Below are positions 1-6,495 of a DNA stretch of 12,425 nucleotides, in pieces. Each line of letters starts with the position of its first letter. Position 1 is the stretch's first letter. The position numbers and the translations under genes are program-made. A model generated the notes under the pieces. It saw only the letters and a program-made list of their open reading frames with translations, searched no databases and was not told the DNA's origin. The stretch comes from CAYGZA01 sp964354135 (GTDB lineage Bacteria; Planctomycetota; Planctomycetia; Pirellulales; Thermoguttaceae). The DNA lies in contig CAYGZA010000202.1 of the NCBI GenBank assembly GCA_964354135.1, positions 1 through 12,425 of the forward strand, written 5' to 3'.

Positions 1-654
1 GACGTAGTACCAGAGGTACATCGCCCCGTGGCGGATGAAGTGCTCGACGAAAGCGTCGCCGAGCACCTCGTCGGCGTTCCGGCCGGTGACCGTCGTGGCA
101 ACCCCGAAGAGGACCTTGCGGCGCTGGAGCCGGCGGATGCCTTTCATGGCGGCCTGGAATACGCCGTCGCCTCGTCGCCGGTCGTTTTGCGGCTCCAGCC
201 CGTCGATGCTCACCAGCGGCGTGACGTTCCCGAGGCGGCGGATCCGCTCCACGTTGTCGTCGGTCAGGAACATCCCGTTGGTGATGACCTGGAAGTAGCA
301 GTCGGCGTGACGCTGCGGGATCTCCCACCATCGCGGATAGAGCATCGGCTCGCCGCCCAGGAGCGTGTAGAAGCAGCTCTCTTGCCGCTTGCCGGCCGCG
401 ATGATCCGGTCGATCTCTTCGGGGGTGAGACTCTGGGGCCTTCCCGGCCCCGTGATCCAGCAGCCGTGGCAGCGGAGGTTGCACGCGCCGGTAATGGCCA
501 GAAACAAGAACGGCGGAAACAGCTCGCCCCGCTCCAAACGCCTCCGGTGGGCACCGACGGCCTTCATCCCCTTGTAGGCCCAAAGGTAGCCGGCCTTCCA
601 CAAGAGCCGCCAGGAGACCTCGGTGGCGAATCGCTGGGCCAATCGGAGGAGCAT
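1..654 (-). CDS. Radical SAM protein, N-terminal 218 residues (cut by window edge)
   Basis: The reading frame is open from an ATG at 654 down to base 1, giving exactly 218 codons, so the C-terminus lies outside the window. The radical SAM cluster motif CxxxCxxC is seen as CNLRCHGC at residues 58-65. It is followed by GGEP (100-103), VITNG (123-127) and SIDG (149-152), the usual strands of the radical SAM half-barrel. The first 45 residues are basic and rich in Trp and Tyr and could lie against a membrane. The enzyme would bind a [4Fe-4S] cluster and cleave S-adenosylmethionine; its substrate cannot be told. The frame stays open upstream of 654, but that DNA is degenerate heptamer repeat, so the ATG is preferred. 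It is divergent from the terpene cyclase. The cluster motif differs from the one I recall for the hopanoid enzyme HpnH, so I do not give that name. A SPASM-type C-terminal domain is possible but not visible. Confidence 0.88.
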   Translation of the reverse strand, partial: MLLRLAQRFATEVSWRLLWKAGYLWAYKGMKAVGAHRRRLERGELFPPFLFLAITGACNLRCHGCWITGPGRPQSLTPEEIDRIIAAGKRQESCFYTLLGGEPMLYPRWWEIPQRHADCYFQVITNGMFLTDDNVERIRRLGNVTPLVSIDGLEPQNDRRRGDGVFQAAMKGIRRLQRRKVLFGVATTVTGRNADEVLGDAFVEHFIRHGAMYLWYYV

Positions 655-660
655 GAGGCA

Positions 661-723
661 GGGTTCGGGGTTCAGGAGGACGGAGTTCAAAGCACCGAGT
701 TCAGAGCCAGGCCGTGTCGGCCC
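661..723. repeat. Degenerate heptamer repeat and inverted copy of a GC-rich 24-bp word
   Basis: Units of 7 bp run in phase: GGGTTCG (661-667), GGGTTCA (668-674), GGAGGAC, GGAGTTC (682-688), AAAGCAC, CGAGTTC (696-702) and AGAGCCA. From 700 to 723 the sequence is the reverse complement, with one mismatch, of a 24-bp word found twice at 6179-6237 and once at 11646-11669. The block begins six bases upstream of the ATG of the radical SAM gene. It is probably neutral repeat DNA; a regulatory role is not shown. Confidence 0.7.
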
Positions 724-972
724 GGTCGGGGCAGCCGTGCGTAGCGGGCGAGGCAGCCCGGCGGCCGGATACTCTGCGCCTTGTGCGATTATAGCAGGCG
801 AGAACGCCGGCGGTTGACTCTCCCACCCGGTGGTCGGGTAATGGTCGGCCGAGGGTTCTTCGGGACAGATCGCCAACCTTGGCCTTGCACCGCGCCCCCG
901 ACTAGAGTATGCGCAAGGGGCGCTGTACTGCGAACGGCCGAGATCTGCTTCCGGCCCCTGAACCCCAAGCCC
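724..972. other. Divergent intergenic region, no gene recognised
   Basis: Together with the repeat block to its left this is the 318-bp gap between the divergent radical SAM and cyclase genes. The cyclase frame is open back to 781, but residues upstream of the ATG at 973 do not look like the family. A weak promoter-like pair can be written for the plus strand: TTGGCC at 879-884, an 18-bp spacer and TAGAGT at 903-908, each matching four of six consensus positions. In such GC-rich DNA that is close to chance. I see no operator, riboswitch or terminator. Confidence 0.4.
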
Positions 973-2862
973 ATGATCGATCCCGAGCGTCTCTGCCGCG
1001 CCCACCAAACCGCCCGTGACGAGCTGCTCGCCGCGCGGGACGCCTCGGGCCACTGGGTCGGGCGTTTGTCCTCTTCGGCCCTTTCGACCGCCACGGCCAC
1101 CAGCGCCTTGGCGGCGGTCTTGAAACACGCCCGGACGGGGCAATACCCGGAGGAGCGGTTGCGGGCCCTCATCGCCGCGGGCCTGCGGTGGCTCGTCGGG
1201 CACCAGAATGAAGACGGCGGCTGGGGCGATACCCAGAAGAGCCTCTCAAACATCGCCACCACGATGCTCGCGCGGGCCGCGTTCTCCCTTGCGGGCAAAG
1301 AGGAGACGTACGCTCTCCTGCTGAGCAAGGGCCAGGCATTTGTAGCGGAGCACGGCGGCACCTCCGGCCTCCGCGAGCGTTATGGAAAAGACAAGACCTT
1401 CGCCGTGCCCATCCTCACCAACGCTGCGATTGCGGGGCTGGTCGCTTGGCAGGAGGTCGATCCGCTGCCGTTCGAGCTCGCCTGCCTGCCCAGCCGGCTC
1501 CTGGGTGCCCTCGGCCTGCCGGTTGTGAGCTATGCCATCCCCGCGCTGGTGGCCATCGGCCAGGCCCGGTACTTTCACGGCAAGCCGCGGAATCCGGTGC
1601 TGCGGCTGGCTCGCCGGCTGGCGGTTGGGCCGAGCCTCAGGATCCTCCGACGGATGCAGCCGGCCAGCGGCGGCTTCTTGGAGGCCACGCCGCTCACCAG
1701 CTTCGTGGCGATGAGCCTGGCGAGCATCGGGCAGGCCGGACATCCGGTCGTCCGGCAGGCGGTCGATTTCCTGGCGGCGTCGGTCCGCAGCGACGGCTCC
1801 TGGCCGATCGACACGAATCTGGCCACCTGGGTCACCACGCTGGCCATCAACGCCCTGACGGCCTCGGGCGAGGACCTCGCGGCACTGGGCTGTTTGGATT
1901 GGCTGCTCTCCTGCCAGCACCGCGGAGTCCACCCGATGACCCGGGCTGCCCCCGGCGGATGGGGCTGGACGGACCTGAGCGGCGCCGTGCCGGATGCCGA
2001 CGACACGTCGGGGGCACTGTTGGCCCTTGCGGCGATGCGAAAGACCACCACCCCGGAAGAAACGCGGCGGGTTGACGATGCGGCCGCACAGGGGCTCCGC
2101 TGGCTCTTCGGTCTCCAGAATTCCGACGGCGGTTGGCCCACGTTCTGCCGCGGCTGGGGCAATCTCCCTTTCGACCGCAGCGGCGTGGACCTGACGGCCC
2201 ATGCGCTCCGGGCGATTCACGCTTGCGCAGGGATGAGGGGTGAGGGGCGAGGGGCGAGGGATGAGGGGCGAGGGTTCAGGGTTCAGGGTTCAGGGCGGGG
2301 ACACTTGGCGGCCGGGCTTGCCCGGCGTGATCGAGCGTCTCTGAAAAGCGCGATCCGGCACGGGGTAAAATACCTGGCCCGCCAGCAGCGGCCTGACGGC
2401 TCGTGGGTGCCGCTGTGGTTCGGCAATCAGTGCCACCCGGCGGAAGAAACCCCGGTCTACGGCACCGCGCGCGTGCTGTTGGCCTATCGCGATCTAGGGC
2501 TCATCGAGACCGAGGAAGCCCGGCGAGGGGTGGCTTGGCTGGCCGCCCATCAGGACCCGGAGGGAGGTTGGGGAGGCCGGGGAATCTCGGCGGCTGCCCG
2601 GGAGCCGGCGATGTCCAGCGTCGAGGAGACGGCCACGGCCCTGGAGGCCCTGCTCGGTTGCGAGTGGAACCGAGCATCGGAACTGGCGGTGCAAAAAGGA
2701 CTTACGTGGCTGGTCGAGGCGGTGGAGTCGGGGCGGCACCGGGAGCCGGCCCCGATCGGTTTATACTTCGCCAGACTGTGGTATCATGAAAGGTTGTATC
2801 CGCTCTGCTTTGCGACTTCGGCCTTGGGCCAGGCGGTCCGCCGCCGGCCGCCTGGGGTTTAG
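973..2862 (+). CDS. Class II terpene cyclase, squalene-hopene cyclase-like (629 aa)
   Basis: Members of the squalene-hopene cyclase superfamily protonate and cyclise a linear polyprene inside an alpha/alpha-barrel, usually at the membrane surface. The catalytic DxDD acid motif is visible as DADD at residues 341-344, in the context PGGWGW...PDADDTS (327-346), which matches the bacterial cyclase pattern. QW-type repeats are seen at QNEDGGW (78-84), QNSDGGW (382-388), QQRPDGSW (471-478) and HQDPEGGW (527-533). The C-terminal LYFARLWYHERLYP stretch (597-610) is also typical. The length fits the usual 600-700 residues. The ATG at 973 is chosen because the frame upstream encodes unrelated sequence; no Shine-Dalgarno is visible. 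Residues about 421-441 are encoded by a heptamer array inserted in frame. It is the first of six plus-strand genes. The substrate (squalene, a longer polyprene or another) cannot be read from sequence, so I avoid the name shc. Confidence 0.87.
   Translation: MIDPERLCRAHQTARDELLAARDASGHWVGRLSSSALSTATATSALAAVLKHARTGQYPEERLRALIAAGLRWLVGHQNEDGGWGDTQKSLSNIATTMLARAAFSLAGKEETYALLLSKGQAFVAEHGGTSGLRERYGKDKTFAVPILTNAAIAGLVAWQEVDPLPFELACLPSRLLGALGLPVVSYAIPALVAIGQARYFHGKPRNPVLRLARRLAVGPSLRILRRMQPASGGFLEATPLTSFVAMSLASIGQAGHPVVRQAVDFLAASVRSDGSWPIDTNLATWVTTLAINALTASGEDLAALGCLDWLLSCQHRGVHPMTRAAPGGWGWTDLSGAVPDADDTSGALLALAAMRKTTTPEETRRVDDAAAQGLRWLFGLQNSDGGWPTFCRGWGNLPFDRSGVDLTAHALRAIHACAGMRGEGRGARDEGRGFRVQGSGRGHLAAGLARRDRASLKSAIRHGVKYLARQQRPDGSWVPLWFGNQCHPAEETPVYGTARVLLAYRDLGLIETEEARRGVAWLAAHQDPEGGWGGRGISAAAREPAMSSVEETATALEALLGCEWNRASELAVQKGLTWLVEAVESGRHREPAPIGLYFARLWYHERLYPLCFATSALGQAVRRRPPGV
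2232..2294 (+). repeat. In-frame array of nine heptamers inside the cyclase gene
   Basis: Nine contiguous 7-bp units occupy 63 bp: GATGAGG, GGTGAGG, GGCGAGG twice, GATGAGG, GGCGAGG, then GTTCAGG three times (2274-2294). Nine times seven is divisible by three, so the array adds 21 codons without a frameshift. It encodes a Gly/Arg-rich stretch at about residues 421-441. The DNA after it, to about 2340, also looks foreign to the family and includes a short GC hairpin at 2311-2326. The reverse complement of the GTTCAGG unit recurs in the array at 6201-6263. Confidence 0.9.
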
Positions 2863-2922
2863 TGCATCCCGTGCCATCCCTCCCCCGCCACGACTGAGAA
2901 CGCCGACGACGAGACTTCCACC

Positions 2923-4710
2923 TTGGCCACCGCCCCCCTCCATCGCCGCGCAGCCGCCGACGGTCCCCTCCCTGCCCAAGCGGAACCCTCCGAGGGTCGG
3001 GAGAGCGAGCGCCTGAAACTCGTCCCGCCGGCACGCGCGGACCGCGAGCGGGTCCGCGGGGAAGCCTCGGCGCGGGCTGCCCGTCTGGACCGATCGCGGC
3101 CGCTCGGGCGCCAAGGGATCGAGTCGTGCGCCCGGGCCATCCTCGCCGACCTGGGTCTGCCGGAGGGCTATTGCGGCTGGACGATGGTCGCGGTGGCTAC
3201 GGAGTTTTGGCGTGCGGACGTCGAGACGATTCCGCAATCGCGGCGGCTGCTGCTCTTGCCCCACTGCCTGCGAAACTCCGCCACCTGCCCGGCGGAGTAC
3301 AACGAGCTGGGACTACTGTGCCAGAGCTGCGGTGCCTGCGAATTGAGCGACTTGCAGGCCGCGGCCCAGCAAGGGGGCTACCAGGTGCTGATCGCCGAGG
3401 GGTCGCCGGCGGTGATCGAGATCATTCTTCGCGGGGGCGCCGACGCGGTGCTCGGCGCCGCCTGCTTAAACTCGCTGGAGAAGGTCTTCGACAAGATCCT
3501 CGTGGCCGGGATTCCGTGCATGGCCGTGCCGCTCTTGGTCGGATCGTGCCGCGACACGTCGACCGACGTGGACTGGGTCCGCGAGATGATCGACACCCCG
3601 TACCGGCCCGGCGGGACGCGCGTGCGGACCTACGTCCACCTGCTGCGCCTGGCCACGCGAATGTTCGACGCCGACGAATTGGAGCGGCTTCTGCCGCGCC
3701 GCTGGAGCGGCTCCTCCCTTGCGGAGGGCAACGGGGAAGGGCTTTCCGGGCTCGACCCGGTGGCGGCGACCGAGGCCATCGCCCACGACTTCCTGCGCCG
3801 CGGCGGCAAGCACCTTCGCCCCCTCCTCACGCTGGCGGCTTACGACGCGATGGCCGGCGGCGCCGCCGCAGCCGACGGGAACGGCGCGGCCCATCACGTT
3901 CCCATGGCCGTGAAGCGCATTGCCCTGGCGATCGAGGTGTTTCACAAGGCGTCGCTGGTTCACGACGACATCGAAGACGACGACCCGTTCCGCTACGGCC
4001 GCCCTGCCCTGCACCGCACGTACGGAACGGCCACGGCGATCAACGTGGGCGATTACCTGATCGGGCTGGGGTATCGGCTGGTGGCGGAGCAGCGGAGCTG
4101 GCTGCCCACCCGCACCGTGGCCGACGTTCTCGGCCGGCTGGCCGACGCGCACACGAAGCTCACCGAAGGCCAGGGGGCGGAGCTGGCGTGGCGGGAGTCG
4201 AAAGACAAGCGGATCACCCCGCTGGAAGCGCTCAAGATCTACGCCCTGAAGACGGCGCCGGCGTTCGAGGCGGCGCTCTTTGCCGGGCTGCGCCTGGCGG
4301 GCCCGGCGGACGCGCTGGCGGAGCCCGTCGCCAAGTTCGCCCGGCACCTGGGGGTCGCCTTCCAGATCCTCAACGATCTGGAGGACTGGCGCGGCGAGCA
4401 GCCGAACAAGCGGACTGCGGGGACCGACGTGCTGGCCGGGCGGCCCACCATCCTTTGGGCCCTGGCCCTGGAGCATCTCGACCCCGGCGACTGCCGGCAG
4501 TTGGAGATACTCGCGGCGGATCGGCCCGGCGACGGCGCGGAGCGGTTGGCCACGGCTGGCCGCCTGTACCAGCAGGCGGGGGTTTTCGACAAGGCGGAGA
4601 GCCTCGTCGCCAAGCACCGCCGGCGTGCCCACGAGGTGGCCGACTCGCTCCCGCGACCGCCCTTGGCCCATCTGTTCCACTACCTGGCCGACACGATCTT
4701 GCAGGGATGA
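2923..4710 (+). CDS. DUF116 domain fused to isoprenyl (polyprenyl) diphosphate synthase (595 aa)
   Basis: Residues about 65-245 match the DUF116 pattern: LLPHCLRNSATCP with C115 and C122, then C133, C136 and C139, then C181, C199 and C209. These could hold an Fe-S cluster or metal; the domain has no settled function. Residues about 285-595 are a trans-isoprenyl diphosphate synthase that would condense isopentenyl diphosphate onto an allylic diphosphate. It shows GGKHLRP (294-300) and the first Asp-rich motif DDIED (348-352) in LVHDDIEDDD. The second motif is NDLED (484-488), with Asn in the first position. Ala at the fifth position before DDIED suggests a C20 or longer product. The start is TTG, because no ATG or GTG lies between the upstream TAG and residue 88, after which the domain has begun. 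The gap to the cyclase is 60 bp in the same frame. The TGA stop lies in a heptamer array. The first 60 residues are Arg-rich and probably disordered. Confidence 0.85.
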   Translation: MATAPLHRRAAADGPLPAQAEPSEGRESERLKLVPPARADRERVRGEASARAARLDRSRPLGRQGIESCARAILADLGLPEGYCGWTMVAVATEFWRADVETIPQSRRLLLLPHCLRNSATCPAEYNELGLLCQSCGACELSDLQAAAQQGGYQVLIAEGSPAVIEIILRGGADAVLGAACLNSLEKVFDKILVAGIPCMAVPLLVGSCRDTSTDVDWVREMIDTPYRPGGTRVRTYVHLLRLATRMFDADELERLLPRRWSGSSLAEGNGEGLSGLDPVAATEAIAHDFLRRGGKHLRPLLTLAAYDAMAGGAAAADGNGAAHHVPMAVKRIALAIEVFHKASLVHDDIEDDDPFRYGRPALHRTYGTATAINVGDYLIGLGYRLVAEQRSWLPTRTVADVLGRLADAHTKLTEGQGAELAWRESKDKRITPLEALKIYALKTAPAFEAALFAGLRLAGPADALAEPVAKFARHLGVAFQILNDLEDWRGEQPNKRTAGTDVLAGRPTILWALALEHLDPGDCRQLEILAADRPGDGAERLATAGRLYQQAGVFDKAESLVAKHRRRAHEVADSLPRPPLAHLFHYLADTILQG

Positions 4711-4727
4711 ATGATGAATGATGAATG
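4707..4727. repeat. Heptamer array (ATGAATG)3
   Basis: Three perfect ATGAATG units. The first unit supplies the TGA stop codon (4708-4710) of the DUF116-polyprenyl synthase gene. Bases 4709-4726 are perfectly complementary in inverted orientation to 4792-4809, an 18-bp inverted repeat around a 65-base loop. Confidence 0.92.
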
Positions 4728-4739
4728 ACGCATTGGGGA

Positions 4740-4774
4740 GGTCGGCAGTTGGCAGTGGAGGGTAGGCGGCAGGA
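4740..4774. repeat. Degenerate heptamer array (AGTTGGC-like)
   Basis: Five 7-bp units in phase: GGTCGGC, AGTTGGC, AGTGGAG, GGTAGGC and GGCAGGA. It lies in the loop of the inverted repeat formed by the ATGAATG and TCATTCA arrays on each side. Confidence 0.6.
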
Positions 4775-4789
4775 ATCGCTGCGCCTCGG

Positions 4790-4824
4790 CAATTCATCAT
4801 TCATCATTCTGCACTCATCATTCC
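4790..4824. repeat. Heptamer array (TCATTCA-like, five units)
   Basis: Units CAATTCA, TCATTCA, TCATTCT, GCACTCA and TCATTCC run in phase and end one base before the ATG at 4826. The unit is the reverse complement of the ATGAATG family at 4707-4727. No Shine-Dalgarno sequence fits between the array and the start codon of the glycosyltransferase. Confidence 0.88.
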
Positions 4825-4825
4825 C

Positions 4826-6160
4826 ATGAAGATCCTCCACCTCGTCGCCGGCGCCGGAGGGATGTACTGCGGGGCCTGCTTGCACGGCAACACGCTGGCG
4901 GCGGCGCTGCGGAAGGCGGGAGAGGACGTGATCCTGGCCCCGGTCTACACGCCTCTCCGCACGGATGAAGAAGACGCGAGCACCGGCCGCGTGGTGTTCG
5001 GCGGGGTGAACGTCTACTTGCAGCAGCGGTCGCCGCTGTTCCGCCGCACGCCCCGGGTGCTGGACCGCCTGTTGGACTCCCCTGCCCTGCTCCGCCGGCT
5101 GGGCCGCCGCAGCCTGGGCACCCGCCTGGAGGTTCTCGGCGCGCTGGCCGTCTCCGTGCTCCAGGGCGAAGAGGGCCGGCAGCGGAAGGAACTCGACAAG
5201 CTGCTCGGCTGGCTGGAGCGGGAAGTCCGGCCCGAGGTGGTTCACCTCTCCACCGCGCTTCTGGCGGGAATGGCCCGGCGAATCCAGCGGGAGCTGAACG
5301 TGCCCGTGGTCGCGACCCTCTCCGGCGAAGACGGCTTCGTGGAGCGTCTTCCGGAGCCGCACGGTTCCCGGGCCCGGGCACTGTTGCAGGAACGATCCCG
5401 CGAGCTGGCGGCGATGGTCGCCATGAACCGATACTACGCCGATTTCATGGCCGAGTACCTGGCGGTGCCGCGCGAGCGGCTGCACGTGATTCCCCCGGGT
5501 CTGAATCTGGAGGGACACGCTCCTCTCGGTGCCGGCCATGCAAGGGCTGGAGCAGGTGCCGACCGCCACGGCCAAGTGACGGAGCCGGTGACGATCGGTT
5601 TTCTGAGCCGCGTGTGCCAAGAGAAAGGGTTGCACCTGCTGGCCGAGGCGTTCGCTCTGCTGGCGGCGGAGCCCGGCCTTCCGCCGCTCCGGCTGGCGGC
5701 CGCGGGCTACCTGGCGGAAGCCGACCGGCCATACCTTGCGGAAATCGAATCTCGGCTCGCAGCGCAAGGGCTGGCCGATCGCTTTGAGTATCTTGGAGAG
5801 CTGGACCGGGCCGAGAAGATCGCCTTCCTCCAATCGCTCGACGTGATGAGCACCCCGACCGTCCTCCCGGAGAGCAAAGGGCTGCCGGTCCTGGAGGCAT
5901 GGGCCAACGGCGTGCCGGTCGTCCTGCCCGCGCATGGCGTCTTTCCCGAACTCATCGAGGACACCGGCGGCGGGCTGCTCACAAAGCCGAACGACGCCGC
6001 CGCGCTGGCCGAGGTCCTCAAGCGCTTGATCCGGAACGCGGACGAAGCGGCCGAGTGCGGCCGCCGCGGGCAGGAGGCGGTTTACGACCGCTACTGCGCG
6101 GACCTGATGGCGCGGCGGACGATGGCTTTGTATGAGACGGTATGTCGTGGCCGGCGGTGA
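4826..6160 (+). CDS. Glycosyltransferase, GT4-type GT-B fold (444 aa)
   Basis: The N-terminal half (1-225) opens with MKILHLVAGAGGMYCGACLHGN, a strand and Gly-rich loop of a GT-B acceptor domain. The C-terminal half (about 254-440) is a Glycos_transf_1 domain: IGFLSRVCQEKGLHLLAEA (257-275), then the EX7E motif with E349 and E357 in PESKGLPVLE, and GVPVV (362-366). These match retaining, nucleotide-sugar-dependent GT4 enzymes. The Ala/Gly/His-rich linker at 230-252 is probably flexible. There is no signal peptide or clear membrane helix, so it should act in the cytoplasm or at the inner membrane face. Its place between terpene genes suggests a lipid acceptor, but that is inference. The ATG at 4826 is one base after a heptamer array. 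Sugar donor and acceptor cannot be assigned. Confidence 0.88.
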   Translation: MKILHLVAGAGGMYCGACLHGNTLAAALRKAGEDVILAPVYTPLRTDEEDASTGRVVFGGVNVYLQQRSPLFRRTPRVLDRLLDSPALLRRLGRRSLGTRLEVLGALAVSVLQGEEGRQRKELDKLLGWLEREVRPEVVHLSTALLAGMARRIQRELNVPVVATLSGEDGFVERLPEPHGSRARALLQERSRELAAMVAMNRYYADFMAEYLAVPRERLHVIPPGLNLEGHAPLGAGHARAGAGADRHGQVTEPVTIGFLSRVCQEKGLHLLAEAFALLAAEPGLPPLRLAAAGYLAEADRPYLAEIESRLAAQGLADRFEYLGELDRAEKIAFLQSLDVMSTPTVLPESKGLPVLEAWANGVPVVLPAHGVFPELIEDTGGGLLTKPNDAAALAEVLKRLIRNADEAAECGRRGQEAVYDRYCADLMARRTMALYETVCRGRR

Positions 6161-6178
6161 TTACCATGCGATGTCACT

Positions 6179-6263
6179 GGGCCGACACGGCCCGGCTCTG
6201 AACCCTGAACCCCGGGCCGACACGGCCCGGCTCTGAATCCTGAACCCCGAACCCTGAACCCTA
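6179..6263. repeat. Heptamer-phased repeat (AACCCTG family) with two copies of a 24-bp word
   Basis: A 24-bp word beginning GGGCCGACACGGCCCGG occurs at 6179-6202 and 6214-6237, exactly 35 bp (five heptamers) apart. Between and after the copies come units AACCCTG, AACCCCG, AATCCTG, AACCCCG, AACCCTG and AACCCTA, all in one 7-bp register from 6194 to 6263. The word can fold as a 6-bp stem, CGGGCC with GGCCCG, around the loop GACAC. The array is interrupted by the 205-bp element at 6267-6471 and resumes in register at 6479-6489. Confidence 0.85.
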
Positions 6264-6266
6264 AAT

Positions 6267-6471
6267 GGCCAAGTGTCAGTAATACGAGGTCACCCCCGTT
6301 TGGTGTTTGAAGCCGTATTTCGTGGGTTGCCGGACCGCGTTTTTCGCCTCGAAACCTCCTCAGAACCGGGTGAAGGAGCTTTCGACGCGAAAAACGCTGA
6401 CTACCTCTGATGACAGCACGCATACGCATTCTGGCAGTATAGGGCCGACCTCGTATTACTGACACTTGGCC
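6267..6471. mobile_element. 205-bp MITE-like element with 25-bp perfect terminal inverted repeats
   Basis: The left end (6267-6291) and right end (6447-6471) are perfect 25-bp inverted repeats. The outer part of the left end reads GGCCAAGTGTCAGTAATACG. The element is flanked on both sides by CCTAAAT (6260-6266 and 6472-6478), which looks like a 7-bp target duplication. Removing the element and one CCTAAAT copy restores an unbroken heptamer array. Base use is visibly less GC-rich than the neighbouring genes. No reading frame for a transposase is present, so it would have to be moved in trans. The family cannot be assigned, and a 7-bp duplication alone is not diagnostic. It fills most of the 335-bp gap at 6161-6495; the rest is heptamer repeat and a few spacer bases. 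Confidence 0.88.
6337..6397. repeat. Internal long hairpin of the 205-bp element
   Basis: The arms 6337-6360 and 6374-6397 are complementary over 24 positions with two mismatches and leave a 13-base loop (6361-6373). The arm includes GCGTTTTTCGC and, opposite, GCGAAAAACGC. It is nested inside the terminal repeats, so the element can fold as a double hairpin. It has no U-tract and is not a typical terminator. Confidence 0.82.
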
Positions 6472-6495
6472 CCTAAATCCTGAACCCTTGCCTCC

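Noticed and set aside
1..654. Naming the radical SAM gene hpnH
   Set aside because: Position beside a cyclase is suggestive, but the cluster motif and N-terminus do not match HpnH as I know it, and the gene is incomplete.
28..744. Plus-strand open frame of 238 codons
   Set aside because: It lies opposite the radical SAM gene, whose CxxxCxxC and GGEP motifs are clear on the minus strand.
814..844. Promoter TTGACT with a TAATGG -10 box
   Set aside because: The 19-bp spacer and poor -10 box do not support a call.
2311..2326. 7-bp GC hairpin within the cyclase gene as a regulatory site
   Set aside because: It lies in coding sequence, has a 2-base loop and is expected by chance in such GC-rich DNA.
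3126..4721. Plus-strand open frame of 531 codons overlapping the synthase fusion
   Set aside because: It gives an Arg/Gly/Ala-rich nonsense protein in the +1 shifted frame; the real frame has DDIED and GGKHLRP.
4370..5935. Minus-strand frame of 521 codons and a similar 411-codon frame at 6091-7326
   Set aside because: Both are antisense to genes with recognised motifs and also translate repeat DNA, with no motif of their own.
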